Positions 32,986 through 41,697 of a stretch of DNA of 64,000 bases are shown piece after piece. Origin of the DNA: Streptomyces brasiliensis (lineage in GTDB: Bacteria; Actinomycetota; Actinomycetes; Streptomycetales; Streptomycetaceae); the NCBI RefSeq assembly GCF_014647875.1, contig NZ_BMQA01000014.1, positions 62,001-126,000 of the forward strand, in the 5' to 3' direction. Under the pieces are notes generated by a model. That model was not told the DNA's origin and ran no database searches. It saw only the letters and a list, made by a program, of their open reading frames with translations. Made by a program: the position numbers and the translations under genes. Positions within the stretch are counted from its first letter, which is position 1, and each line of letters opens with the position of its first letter.

Positions 32986-35757
32986 GTGATTCAGCCCGCT
33001 GCCCGACCCGAAACCCTCGTAGGACGTCTGGAGGAAATCGACTTCCTGCAGCGGTTCGTCCAACAGACCGCAGTGAACGGCGGCGCGTTGCTGCTGTCCG
33101 GCGAGGCGGGTGTAGGCAAGACGGCTCTGCTGGAGGCGACCGCCGACGCCGCCCGCGACTCGGGCACGACCGTTCTCCGCGTGACCGGAGCAGAGTTCGA
33201 GGCCGAGGTCAGCTTCGCCAGCCTCAACCAGGCCCTGTTCCCCCTGGTCGACGAATTCTCCGAACTCGGGGACGAACACGCCCAGGCGCTCAGGGTCGCC
33301 CTGGGTTTCGAGGTCGGCCCCCCTCCGGACCGGCTCCTGCTGTCCAACGCCGTGACCTTGCTGTTCCGCAGGATGGCGGCTCGTGCCCCGCTGCTGCTCG
33401 TCATCGACGACCTGCCCTGGCTGGACCGGGCCAGTGCCGCGGTGCTGAGCTTCGTCGCGCGCCGACTGATCGGGAGCAGGGCAGGGCTCCTGGCTGCGTT
33501 CAGATCCGGATCGTACGTCTATTTCGACGTCTCCGGGCTGCCCGAGATGGTGTTGCAGGCGCTGGACGACGAAGCCGCCGCTCACCTGCTCGCGGAGCGC
33601 TTCCCCGGCATTGACCCGCAGGTCCGGGCGCGGGTGCTCAGCACCGCGCAGGGCAATCCCCTCGCCCTGCTCGAACTGCCGCAGGCACTGCGGGAGTCCC
33701 GGCGCGGTCCGGCCCAGCCCCTTCCGCGCATACTTCCGCTGACCCAACGCCTGCAAGGACTGTTCGCGGCCCGGGTGGCGGCCCTGCCCGCCGCCACCCG
33801 TACCCTGCTGCTCACCGCTGCGCTGGAAAGCACCGGCGACCTCAGGGTGCTGCAGGACGCGACGGACGCCGGGTACCGGTTGGACGACCTCGCGCCCGCC
33901 GAGCAGGACCAGCTCGTCCGGGTCGAAGCCGCCTCGCACAAGGTGACCTTCCGGCACCCGCTGATCCGGTCCGCCGTCGTGGCGGAGTCGACGTCCGCCG
34001 AACGCCGGCAGATACACCAGGCCCTGGCGCAGGCCTCCCGCGGCAACCTCGAACTCCGGGCGTGGCACCTGGGCGAAGCCACCGTGGAACCCGACGAGGA
34101 GGTGGCGGCGTTGCTGCAGGCGGCGGCGCGCCGTGTCCGGGGCCGCGGGGACTACCAGGCTGTGATCTCCCTGCTGTGCCGCGCAGCCGATCTCAGTCCC
34201 ATGGCGGAGGCACGCAGCAGCCGCCTCGCCGAAGCCGCCTACATCGGAGCGGAAGGCCTGGCCGAGGCCAAGAGCACCACGGAACTGCTGCAGGGGATCC
34301 ACCGGTCCGACGAGCAGGCGCCCACCTCACTGCACTACGCGTCAGCGGCGGCTCTCCAACTGCTCGACGCGGACGGGCACGTGGACACCGCCCATCGCCT
34401 CCTGGTCGGAGCGATCGAGTCCTGGCCGAACCATACGGATGCGGACGATGAGGAACTGATCACAGGACTGTGGACCCTCGCTCTGGTGTGCATCGTCGGC
34501 GGACGGGCCGAACTGTGGGAGGCCTTCCACACGGCCATGGCACGTCTCAGACCCGAGCCGCCCGAGATCATGACCCTGGGCATTGGTCTGTTCGGCGCCG
34601 ACCCCGTCCGCACAGGGGTGCCCCTGCTGCCGACCCTGGAGGCCAGGCTGGCGACGATCCATCGCGAGTCCGATCCGGCCGTGGTGCAGGATGTGGCGGC
34701 GAGCGCGATCTACCCGGACCGCCTGGCCGAGGTACGTGAGCCCCTGTGGCGGAGCATCCGGCAGGGCCGGGCCGGGGGGCCCGGCAGACGGCGGATCGTC
34801 GCACTCATGGATGTGTGCTTCGACGACTTCGTCCGCGGCGAATGGGCCGAGGCCGGCGAACTGGCGGACGAGGGCCTTGCCGTGTGCGATGAGTTCGGAG
34901 GCAGGTTCTTCGGCTTCTACTTCCGCTATCACCAGGCTCTCCTCGCCGCCGTCCAGGGCAGGTTCGAGACCAGCCGGGCCCTCGCCGACCAGATGATCGG
35001 CTGGGCCGGTCCGCGCGGCGTGGGCATGGCCCAGACGTACGCCCGCCACGCCCTGGTCCTGGCCCATCTCGGGGAGGGCAACTTCGAGTCGGCCTATCAG
35101 CATGCGACGGGCATCAGCCCCGCCGGGACCCTCGCCTCGCACGTACCCCACAGTCTCTGGGTGGCCATGGAGCTGGTAGAGGCCGCCGTTCGCACTGACC
35201 GCAGGGCCGAGGCGGAGCGACACGTACGCGTGCTGCAAGAGTCGGGCATCGCGGCCCTTTCCCCCCGGCTCGCGATGCGGGAAACGGCTTCCGCGGCGCT
35301 CGTCGCCGGCGACGAGGCCCCGGAACTGTTCGAGCGCGCGCTGAGTCTGCCCCGGGTGGCCGAATGGCCCTTCGACGCCGCGCGCGTCCGCCTCCTCTAC
35401 GGCGAACGGCTGCGCCGCTCACGGGCGGCGAACGAGGCGAGGGTCCAGCTCAAGCAGGCACTCGGCGCTTTCGAGAAGCTCGGCGCCGCTCCATGGGCGG
35501 CGCGCGCCGAACGGGAGCTGAGGGCGGCGGGACAGGCCACGCGAACCCCCTCCAGCGCCCAGGGCGTGGCCGCCCTGACATCCCAGGAACTCGAGATCGC
35601 GCGGCTCGCGGCGTCCGGCATGACGAACAAGGAGATCGGTGAACGGCTGTTCATCTCACCCCGGACAGTGAGCAGTCACCTGTATCAGATCTTCCCGAAG
35701 CTGGGCATCACCAAGCGAGCGGCATTGCGGGACGCGATCGGCGGCGACGACACCTAG
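32986..35757 (+). CDS. LAL-family LuxR regulator (intact)
   Basis: The only undamaged LAL regulator in the window, 923 residues. Order of parts: LVGRLEEIDFL near residue 11, Walker A GEAGVGKT (39-46), Walker B APLLLVIDDLPWLD (Asp141-Asp142), sensor region GNPLALLELPQALRE, long TPR-like helical part, and C-terminal helix-turn-helix LTSQELEIARLAASGMTNKEIGERLFISPRTVSSHLYQIF. LAL proteins are ATP-driven activators, often pathway-specific. GTG 32986 has AGGGAGA 8 bases upstream; the frame is open to 32860. It is a close paralogue of the frameshifted gene at 26006 (both end FPKLGIT-x-RAALRDA). Target genes are unknown; it overlaps a relic on the left and meets an SRPBCC gene head-on. Confidence 0.92.
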   Translation: MIQPAARPETLVGRLEEIDFLQRFVQQTAVNGGALLLSGEAGVGKTALLEATADAARDSGTTVLRVTGAEFEAEVSFASLNQALFPLVDEFSELGDEHAQALRVALGFEVGPPPDRLLLSNAVTLLFRRMAARAPLLLVIDDLPWLDRASAAVLSFVARRLIGSRAGLLAAFRSGSYVYFDVSGLPEMVLQALDDEAAAHLLAERFPGIDPQVRARVLSTAQGNPLALLELPQALRESRRGPAQPLPRILPLTQRLQGLFAARVAALPAATRTLLLTAALESTGDLRVLQDATDAGYRLDDLAPAEQDQLVRVEAASHKVTFRHPLIRSAVVAESTSAERRQIHQALAQASRGNLELRAWHLGEATVEPDEEVAALLQAAARRVRGRGDYQAVISLLCRAADLSPMAEARSSRLAEAAYIGAEGLAEAKSTTELLQGIHRSDEQAPTSLHYASAAALQLLDADGHVDTAHRLLVGAIESWPNHTDADDEELITGLWTLALVCIVGGRAELWEAFHTAMARLRPEPPEIMTLGIGLFGADPVRTGVPLLPTLEARLATIHRESDPAVVQDVAASAIYPDRLAEVREPLWRSIRQGRAGGPGRRRIVALMDVCFDDFVRGEWAEAGELADEGLAVCDEFGGRFFGFYFRYHQALLAAVQGRFETSRALADQMIGWAGPRGVGMAQTYARHALVLAHLGEGNFESAYQHATGISPAGTLASHVPHSLWVAMELVEAAVRTDRRAEAERHVRVLQESGIAALSPRLAMRETASAALVAGDEAPELFERALSLPRVAEWPFDAARVRLLYGERLRRSRAANEARVQLKQALGAFEKLGAAPWAARAERELRAAGQATRTPSSAQGVAALTSQELEIARLAASGMTNKEIGERLFISPRTVSSHLYQIFPKLGITKRAALRDAIGGDDT

Positions 35758-35764
35758 GCCTCAC

Positions 35765-36325
35765 TCAGGCCGTGCCCGTACCACGCTCAACCTGCGCCTT
35801 CAGCCCCGCTAGACACCTGTGCACCATGCGCTGGGCTCCGGCTGGATCCGCTTCCCGGTGTGCGATGGCGGCGGGTCCACGGGCCGCGAACCCCATGAGG
35901 ACCAGGGTCCGGCAGCCACGGGCCAGGAACAGCCACTCCTGGTAGAGGCCGACGTCGATGCCTTGCGCGAACCAGGCCAGGCGGCTGCCGCGGCTGCACT
36001 CGCCGACCCGTGCACGCACTGCCAGTCCGTCCAGCCGGTAGGTGAACTCGCTGTCGGTCTGCAGCCCCTGCGGCTCGGTGTCCGCGGCCGACCCGTCGCC
36101 GATGCCCGTGAAGTCCCGTTCCCGCCTGCATATGTCAGCCAGGTGTCCGAAAACGACCTCCGGTTGCGCGTCGATGACGACCTCGCCGAGGCTCCAGAGA
36201 TCCGAGAAGTCCGGGGAGTAGCCGATCGGCCAGTGCAGAAGTCGGCGGCTGTCCGGCTGGTCCGTACCGGGCGCATCGAACACGATCTCTTCCTCCGTGC
36301 GGCTCCTGATGACTGCGTCCGTCAT
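35765..36325 (-). CDS. SRPBCC-fold protein (polyketide cyclase/dehydrase-like)
   Basis: A 186-residue protein with the START/SRPBCC pattern: an N-terminal strand region ending IGYSPDFSDLWSLGEVVIDAQPEVVFGHLAD (VVxAxPExVFxxLxD is the family opening), central strands SEFTYRLDGLAVRARVGECS and GSRLAWFAQGIDVGLYQEWL, and a long C-terminal helix ending LKAQVERGTGTA. Such proteins bind hydrophobic ligands and may act as cyclases or carriers. I take ATG 36325 (MTDAVIRSRTEEE), preceded by GGGAAG; the frame is open to 36355. It converges on the LAL gene 8 bases away. Confidence 0.75.
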   Translation of the reverse strand: MTDAVIRSRTEEEIVFDAPGTDQPDSRRLLHWPIGYSPDFSDLWSLGEVVIDAQPEVVFGHLADICRRERDFTGIGDGSAADTEPQGLQTDSEFTYRLDGLAVRARVGECSRGSRLAWFAQGIDVGLYQEWLFLARGCRTLVLMGFAARGPAAIAHREADPAGAQRMVHRCLAGLKAQVERGTGTA

Positions 36326-36432
36326 CAGGCTTCCCGACCGCGCACGGGCGGGCATCAGTCATTCGACGGGATACCGCGCACCGAGCGTGACGTGTGGCAG
36401 GGGCAACCCGTGGCGCGCGCCCGCCGTCGGGA

Positions 36433-36561
36433 TCAGCCCCACAACACGGTGAACCTGCCCCGGGGAGGGACGCCGCCGATCCGGGCGCGCAGTGCGCGGT
36501 CGGTGAGATGGCGGAGCACCGCACCCACCGGGCCGCCGACCGCAACGAGGAGCCGGTTCAC
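36433..36561 (-). pseudogene. N-terminal remnant of a second CrcB/FluC fluoride channel
   Basis: GTG 36561 starts MNRLLVAVGGPVGAVLRHLTDRALRARIGG, the first membrane segment and LRxLTDR motif of CrcB proteins. A stop follows after 42 codons, whereas the family has about 120. Its GTG overlaps the stop of the CrcB piece upstream (GTGA), the usual coupling of crcB pairs. Confidence 0.65.
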
Positions 36562-36760
36562 GGCGGACCGGCGAGCAGCCGCGACCGTGCGATGACCCGC
36601 CGGGTCACCGCGACGGTGTAGGTGGAGAAGGTGGTGAACCCGCCCAGGACGCCGGTGCCGAAGGATGGGGGCAACAGGGGATACGGGTGTTCGATCCCGC
36701 TGGAGATGGTCATGAAGACGCCGATCGCCGCACAGCCGGCCACATTGCGCCGCCGACCGT
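36558..36760 (-). pseudogene. C-terminal remnant of a first CrcB/FluC fluoride channel
   Basis: The frame carries CAAIGVFMTISSGIEHPYPL and FGTGVLGGFTTFSTYTVAVT, the GxxGGxTTFSTF signature of fluoride channels, ending at a stop that overlaps the next GTG. Its N-terminal half is missing: upstream sequence loses similarity near 36760. With the second remnant it shows a former crcB tandem pair, both halves dead. Confidence 0.68.
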
Positions 36761-36885
36761 GACCGCGGCGGGTACCGCCGCCTTCGCGCGGGCCGGCCCG
36801 GTGTGCGGGCCGGCCTCGTGAACAAAGGCGATGCGCCGGAGGGACGTGGTCATGGTGCGCCTCTGCGGAATGGTGGTCGGCCCGG

Positions 36886-37854
36886 TCAGTTCCCAGCGGC
36901 CAGTTCCGGCAGCAGGCGGGCCGCGTTACGGGTGGTCAGCGCGTGCCAGGTGCCGCCTTCCGGTTGTTCGGCGGCGTCTATGGAGGCGATCTGGGCGACG
37001 GCTCCGGCGGCCGGGGTCCAGCAGTAGTCGCTGCCGTAGAGCAGCCGGTCGTAGCCGAAGGTCGTGGTGAGCACGGGCACTTGGTGCGGGAACGGGCTGC
37101 CGGCCATGTCGAACCACAGGCCGCGCAGTTCCGCCTGCACGGTGGGACCGTCCGCGGAGCCGACGCCGAACACCGTGCGGAACAGTTCCATGCGGTCGGC
37201 GAGCAGCGGGAGCGCGCCACCGCCGTGAGTGATGACCCACTGAATGCGCGGGTAGCGGCGGAGCACTCCGTTGAACAGCAGGTCGGAAACGGCGCGGGTG
37301 GAATCGAACAGGAACTCCAGCATGGGCCGGGGCTTGCCCAGTGAGACCGCCTCGTGGCAGGGCGGCGAGGTGGGGTGGACGAAGACGACGGCGCCGCGGC
37401 CGTCCAGCTCCCTCCAGAGCGGGTCGAAGCGGGGGTCTCCGAGGTAGGCCCCGTCGTGGTTGGTCTCGACGGAGACGCCGTTGCTGCCGAGGACGTCGAG
37501 GGCGTGCACGGCCTCGGCAAGTGCGCCGTCCACGTCGGGCAGCGGCAGGGACGCGAAGTGCCCGAAGCGGCCGGGGTGTTCGCGCAGCACATCCGCCGCG
37601 AACTCGTTGACCCGCCGGCTCAGCTCACCTGCGGCGCGGTCGTCGCCGAAGTGTGTGCCGGGGGACGAGATGGACAGCATGCTGGTACGGATGCCGGTGG
37701 AGTCCATGAGGTCCAGGTGCTCCGCCGCGGACCAGGTGGGGTAGCCGCGCATGCCATCGGGAAGCAGGTGACCGGCGGCCCGGGCGGCCTCGACGTAGTC
37801 GGGGGTGACGAAGTGGGCGTGGATGTCGATGAGTTGTTCCGCTGTCGCGGTCAC
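36886..37854 (-). CDS. metal-dependent amidohydrolase (ACMSD/6-MSA-decarboxylase-like)
   Basis: A 322-residue TIM-barrel amidohydrolase-2 protein of the group with aminocarboxymuconate-semialdehyde decarboxylase and 6-methylsalicylate decarboxylase. Metal ligands are visible: IDIHAHFVTPDY near the start (HxH), VVFVHPTSPP (His), the ITHGGGALPLLADR motif (His with a following acid/Arg) and LLYGSDYCWTPAA (Asp). Such enzymes decarboxylate aromatic or enol acids without cofactor other than Zn. GTG 37854 has GGAGG about 9 bases ahead and starts the protein just before the first metal motif; the open frame extends to 37932. Neighbour genes give no substrate. Confidence 0.88.
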   Translation of the reverse strand: MTATAEQLIDIHAHFVTPDYVEAARAAGHLLPDGMRGYPTWSAAEHLDLMDSTGIRTSMLSISSPGTHFGDDRAAGELSRRVNEFAADVLREHPGRFGHFASLPLPDVDGALAEAVHALDVLGSNGVSVETNHDGAYLGDPRFDPLWRELDGRGAVVFVHPTSPPCHEAVSLGKPRPMLEFLFDSTRAVSDLLFNGVLRRYPRIQWVITHGGGALPLLADRMELFRTVFGVGSADGPTVQAELRGLWFDMAGSPFPHQVPVLTTTFGYDRLLYGSDYCWTPAAGAVAQIASIDAAEQPEGGTWHALTTRNAARLLPELAAGN

Positions 37855-37948
37855 TGGAGCGGTCCTCCATTCCTGTTCGGCGGCATGGGCGGGGCACGCG
37901 CGGGGTGCCCGCTGGTGACGCTGCGGCTGCAACGGGCCTGAGCAGCAC

Positions 37949-37983
37949 CGTGCGGGGCTCCGGCGGCGCGGGAGCCCCGCACG
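37949..37983 (-). terminator. hairpin after the DUF6510 gene
   Basis: A 13-base perfect stem, CGTGCGGGGCTCC / GGAGCCCCGCACG, with a 9-base loop, 4 bases past the DUF6510 stop on the minus strand. Confidence 0.72.
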
Positions 37984-37987
37984 ATGT

Positions 37988-38312
37988 TCAGGCGCTCTCC
38001 AGGGGTACGGTCAGCGCGACCGTACCCCGCAGGTCCAGCGCGACCGCGTCTTCGGTCCGGACCACGCTGAGCACCGGCTCGCCGCATTCGGCGCAGTGGG
38101 CCACAAGGCCGTGACCGTGGTGGTCCAGGCGCAGCCGCGCCACGGGCCCGGCCGAGCCGCAGCGCACGCACAGGACGGTCGCAGCCGTCACGTCGACAGC
38201 GAACAATCCTGAGAGCATTCCAGCGAGCGCGTCGCCGTCGCGGTGTCCGGCGCACCCGTCGTACTCGTCCCGGCAGTCTGCGGTCGTGGGTGCAGCGGGA
38301 AGTGAGGGGCAT
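37988..38312 (-). CDS. DUF6510 zinc-ribbon-like protein, start probably frameshifted
   Basis: The conserved part reads DGDALAGMLSGLFAVDVTAA, then VLCVRCGSAGPVARLRLDHH, GLVAHCAECGEPVLSVVRTE, ending LDLRGTVALTVPLESA. Two CxxC pairs (CVRC and CAEC) look like a zinc ribbon, and the layout matches DUF6510 of actinobacteria, whose role is unknown. No start codon precedes the conserved part in its own frame except one far upstream inside the next terminator. An ATG at 38312 (MPLTSRCTHDR) with AAGGA 8 bases ahead lies one base out of frame. A frameshift near 38270 or an unusual start is implied; ATG 38218 would cut off part of the domain. Confidence 0.55.
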
Positions 38313-38333
38313 GATCGTCGTCCTTGGCCGAGT

Positions 38334-38367
38334 GGGGGCGCGGGCCCCACGCCGGGCCCGCGCCCCC
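38334..38367 (-). terminator. strong hairpin downstream of formate dehydrogenase
   Basis: A 14-base perfect stem, GGGGGCGCGGGCCC / GGGCCCGCGCCCCC, with a six-base loop, about 70 bases beyond the fdh stop on the minus strand. It also isolates the DUF6510 gene from fdh transcripts. Confidence 0.75.
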
Positions 38368-38434
38368 TGGGGAAGGTGGCGCCAGGGGTCCTTGGGGGGT
38401 ACGGGTCCCTCGCGCCACGCGTGGTTCAAGGTGG

Positions 38435-39619
38435 TCAAGCGCCGGTACTGCCAGGGCTGGCGGTTCCCGCCGTGGTGTACGCGTGGGCACCGGCGCCGGC
38501 CAGCTTGCCGCCGTCGACGATGAGGTACTCGTCGCGGATCGGGCGACCGGCGAAGAAGTCCTCCAGGATCTCGCGCGTGCCGGCGGCGTAGCGTGCCTGG
38601 GCCGACAGAGTGGAGCCCGACACGTGGGGGGTCATGGCGTTGTGCGGCATGGTACGCCACGGATGGTCGGACGCCGGAGGCTGCGGATACCAGACGTCGC
38701 CCGCGTATCCGGCCAGTTGCCCCGACTCCAGCGCGCGCACGACCGCGTCCCGCACCATGATCTCCGCTCGCGCGGTGTTCACGATGTAGGAACCACGGCG
38801 CATGGTCGCCAGCAGCTCGTCGTCGAAGAGGTGATACGTCTGTGGTTGAAGCGGCGCGTGCACGGAGACCGCGTCGACGCTGCGCACCAGCGACTGGACG
38901 TCCGGGTGGTAGGTCAGGCCCAGTTCATGTTCCACCGCCTCGGGCAGCCGATGCCGGTCCATGTAGTGCAGGTTGACGTCGAACGGCTTGAGCCGCTTGA
39001 GCACCGCGCGCCCGATACGGCCGGCGGCGATGACGCCGACGTCCATGCCCTCGATGTCGTAGGCCTGCGACACCGCGTCCGCGATGTTCCAGCCACCGTT
39101 GCGGACCCACTCGTGGGAGGAGACGAAGTTCCGTACCAGGCACAGCAGTTGCAGCACGGCGTGCTCGGCCACGCTGATGCTGTTGCTGTAGGTCTCCTCG
39201 GCGACGGTGATGCCGCGCTGGATGGCGGCCTCCAGGTCGACGTGGTCCGAACCGATGCCCGCGGTGAGGGCGAGCTTGAGCTTCTTCGCCTTGGCGATGC
39301 GCTCGGCGGACAGATAGGCCGGCCAGAAAGGCTGGGAGATGACGACGTCGGCATCGGGCAGTTCACGCTCGAAGACGGAGTCCTCGCCGTCCTTGTCACT
39401 GGTGACGACGAACTCGTGTCCCTGCTCCTCCAGATAGGAGCGCAGGCCCAGTCCGCCCGAGACGCAGCCGAGGAGTTCCCCGGGGGTGAAGTCGACAGCG
39501 GACGGAGTCGGCAGGCTCATGCCGCCCGGGTAGGCGGTGAGCCTGGGAAGCGTGTCGCGGACGTACTTGGGTGGGTACCCAGCAAGCGGATCCGGATACA
39601 GGACGCACAGCACCTTCAT
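38435..39619 (-). CDS. fdh: NAD-dependent formate dehydrogenase
   Basis: A metal-free D-2-hydroxyacid-dehydrogenase-type enzyme of 394 residues that oxidises formate to CO2 with NAD. Family marks, in order: MKVLCVLYPDPLAGYPPKYV; LTAGIGSDHVDLEAAIQRGI; SVAEHAVLQLLCLVRNF; the NAD fold GVIAAGRIGRAVLKRLKPFD with DRHRLPEAVEHELGLTYHPD; VNTARAEIMVRDA with the formate-binding Arg; GYAGDVWYPQPPASDHPWRT; and MTPHVSGSTLSAQARYAAGT with the catalytic His; the end GGKLAGAGAHAYTT is as in Pseudomonas-type FDH. The usual VNTARGK is VNTARAE here. ATG 39619 has GGAGAAG ahead. It stands alone with its own terminator; a role in formate detoxification or NADH supply is inferred. Confidence 0.93.
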   Translation of the reverse strand: MKVLCVLYPDPLAGYPPKYVRDTLPRLTAYPGGMSLPTPSAVDFTPGELLGCVSGGLGLRSYLEEQGHEFVVTSDKDGEDSVFERELPDADVVISQPFWPAYLSAERIAKAKKLKLALTAGIGSDHVDLEAAIQRGITVAEETYSNSISVAEHAVLQLLCLVRNFVSSHEWVRNGGWNIADAVSQAYDIEGMDVGVIAAGRIGRAVLKRLKPFDVNLHYMDRHRLPEAVEHELGLTYHPDVQSLVRSVDAVSVHAPLQPQTYHLFDDELLATMRRGSYIVNTARAEIMVRDAVVRALESGQLAGYAGDVWYPQPPASDHPWRTMPHNAMTPHVSGSTLSAQARYAAGTREILEDFFAGRPIRDEYLIVDGGKLAGAGAHAYTTAGTASPGSTGA

Positions 39620-39959
39620 TTCCCACTTCTCCTCGCACGCGAGCGATCAACTGACCAGGGTCACCGGCCGGAGATCAGAAGGAAGGCGAGGTCCGGCCGG
39701 ACTCCACCACTCTCGCTCCGGGCGCCGGGCCCGGGCCATGGAGCTCGCACCATGACCGGCGGCGGCCCGGTATGGGGAGCGCCCCACCTCCAGGTAGGGG
39801 CGGGCCCCGCACGGTCAGACGAACGGCAGGCAGCGCACGGGCTGAAGGCCGCGGTCCACCATGCGGTGGCACCCCGGCATGGGCACGAAGGCGTTCGAGG
39901 GAGGACCGGGACTTTGCGGCGAGGTCAGTGCTCGACCTGTGCGTGGCTCTGGCAGAGTT

Positions 39960-40318
39960 CCACGAGCGCGCCCCCCGCCCGCACCAGCGGCCGTCCCGTT
40001 CGGTCAGGGTGAAGGGCGGGCTGGTCCACGCGGTCTCGTCGAGCGTGGGCTGGATGTCGAAGTGCGCGTAGAGCAGGACGGTCGGCGCGTCCGGCGGGCC
40101 GGGCAGGAGCCGTACACGGACTGCCGGCCGTCGGGCATGTCGAGGACGGTGACATCGTCGAACTCCTCGGCACGCAGGGTGGCGGCGATCCATTCCGCGG
40201 CCCTTTCCGACTCGCTGCGCGGACTGACGTCCAGATCCGCCACGGAACGGAACGCCACCAGCTCGGCGAGTTCTGTCCGGACTGCGGGGATCATCGTGGC
40301 GATGGGGTCTTGGCCCAC
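39960..40318 (-). pseudogene. N-terminal relic of an M20 dipeptidase
   Basis: GTG 40318 has GGAGG upstream and opens MGQDPIATMIPAVRTELAEL, VAFRSVADLDVSPRSESERA, WIAATLRAEEFDDVTVLDMP, DGRQSVYGS. The frame then shifts and continues APTVLLYAHFDIQPTLDETA, WTSPPFTLTERDGRW, where YAHFD carries the first metal His. Similarity stops at about 39960, before the rest of the metal site. About 120 of some 450 residues remain. Confidence 0.7.
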
Positions 40319-40548
40319 GGAGTGACTCCTCCCAGTGCTGATAGCTGACAGCATCTCGACACGTGACTGTCACCTCCATCTTCAGTGCTGCTTGACGTGC
40401 TCTTCGGACAGTGGCCGGTCCGTGCCTGCGTACCGGCCGCCGCGGACAGCGAGACCGTGTTGGCGGCATACGGCGCGGAGACCGACCGGCTGAACGCAGA
40501 GGAGGTCGTGGTGTGCCGTTCCGAGAGCGGCGCATCTTCATGAGCAAC

Positions 40549-40584
40549 CGACCGCGCCCGCCCCCGGATCCGGGGGCGGGCGCG
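40549..40584 (-). terminator. perfect 36-bp palindrome, terminator of the aldo/keto reductase gene
   Basis: Eighteen bases, starting ACCGCGCC at 40549 and ending GGATCC across the centre, pair perfectly with the next eighteen. It lies 18 bases past the reductase stop on the minus strand and would form a nearly loopless, very stable hairpin. Confidence 0.75.
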
Positions 40585-40602
40585 GTGCAGGACTCCGGCG
40601 AC

Positions 40603-41610
40603 TCAGCGCTCGCTGTCCAGCGTGGCCATCAGCGGGGCGGCATAGCGCTCACCGGCCGCCGCGCCCGCCGGGATCGCCTCCTCGATCTCCTTCAGCGTCT
40701 CCGCGTCGAGCGTCAGGGTGGCCCCACCCAGCGACTCCGTCAGCCGCTCCCGCCGCCGGGCTCCGACGAGCGGCACGATGTCGTCGCCCTGGGCGGCGAC
40801 CCAGGCGATCGCGACCTGGCTGGTGGTGGCGCCGAGCCGCTCCGCCACCCGGCCCAGGGCCTCGACCAGGCGCAGGTTGGCCTCCAGGTTCTCGCCCTGG
40901 AAGCGCGGCGAGTGGGCGCGGAAGTCCTTCCCGCTCAGCTCACGCGTGGGCGACCAGTGGCCGCTCAGCAGACCACGGGAGAGCACGCCGTACGCCGTCA
41001 GACCGATACCCAGTTCCCGCAGCGTCGGGATGATCGACTGCTCCGGGCCGCGGGAGATCAGCGAGTACTCGATCTGGAGGTCGCTGATGGGCGCCACCGC
41101 CGCGGCGCGCCGGATCGTCTCGGCGCCCAGTTCCGACAGACCGATGTGCCGGATGTAGCCGGCCTGGCGCATCTCCTCCAGCGCCCCGATCGTGTCCTCC
41201 ACCGGGATGTTCGGGTTCAGCCGGGCCGGGCGGTAGATATCGATGTAATCGGTCTCCAGCCGCCGCAGCGAGTAGGCGAGGCGGTCCTTGACGGCTTCCG
41301 GCGACACGTCGTACGGCACCGGCTGGAAGGCGCCGTCGGGGGTACGGCGGGAGCCGAACTTGACGCTCAGCACCACGTCCTCGCGCCGCCGCTCCCGCAG
41401 GGCACGGCCGATGAGCATCTCGTTGGCGCCCGAGCCGTAGAAGTCGCCGGTGTCGATCAGGTCGACTCCCGCGTCGATCGCGGCGTGCAGCGTCGCAATG
41501 CTCTCCGCGTCGTCGGCCGGACCGTACAGGTCCGACATTCCCATGGCACCCAGGCCGATGGTGGAAACCTCCGGGCCAGACCGGCCGAGCTTGCGCCGAC
41601 TCACAGACAT
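40603..41610 (-). CDS. aldo/keto reductase
   Basis: NADPH-linked aldo/keto reductase of 335 residues, (beta/alpha)8 barrel: MSVSRRKLGRSGPEVSTIGL, then the catalytic Asp and Tyr in DTGDFYGSGANEM and the Lys in VVLSVKFGSRRTP. The position usually held by the catalytic His (H in IDLYxxHRxDP) reads IDIYRPARLNPNIP, a change shared by many actinobacterial members, so activity may differ from classical AKRs. NADP-binding end: LVGARRRERLTESLGGATL. ATG 41610 has AGGAGA 6 bases upstream. The SDR gene at 41698 precedes it on the same strand by 87 bases, so both are probably one operon under the divergent TetR. Confidence 0.9.
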   Translation of the reverse strand: MSVSRRKLGRSGPEVSTIGLGAMGMSDLYGPADDAESIATLHAAIDAGVDLIDTGDFYGSGANEMLIGRALRERRREDVVLSVKFGSRRTPDGAFQPVPYDVSPEAVKDRLAYSLRRLETDYIDIYRPARLNPNIPVEDTIGALEEMRQAGYIRHIGLSELGAETIRRAAAVAPISDLQIEYSLISRGPEQSIIPTLRELGIGLTAYGVLSRGLLSGHWSPTRELSGKDFRAHSPRFQGENLEANLRLVEALGRVAERLGATTSQVAIAWVAAQGDDIVPLVGARRRERLTESLGGATLTLDAETLKEIEEAIPAGAAAGERYAAPLMATLDSER

Positions 41611-41697
41611 GACGGTTCTCCTCGTATGAAGGGTGTTGCGTTCGGGGATGGACGAAGGTGAGGGACTCTTGCCGCGGCGAACGCGGGAAGGTCTGGT

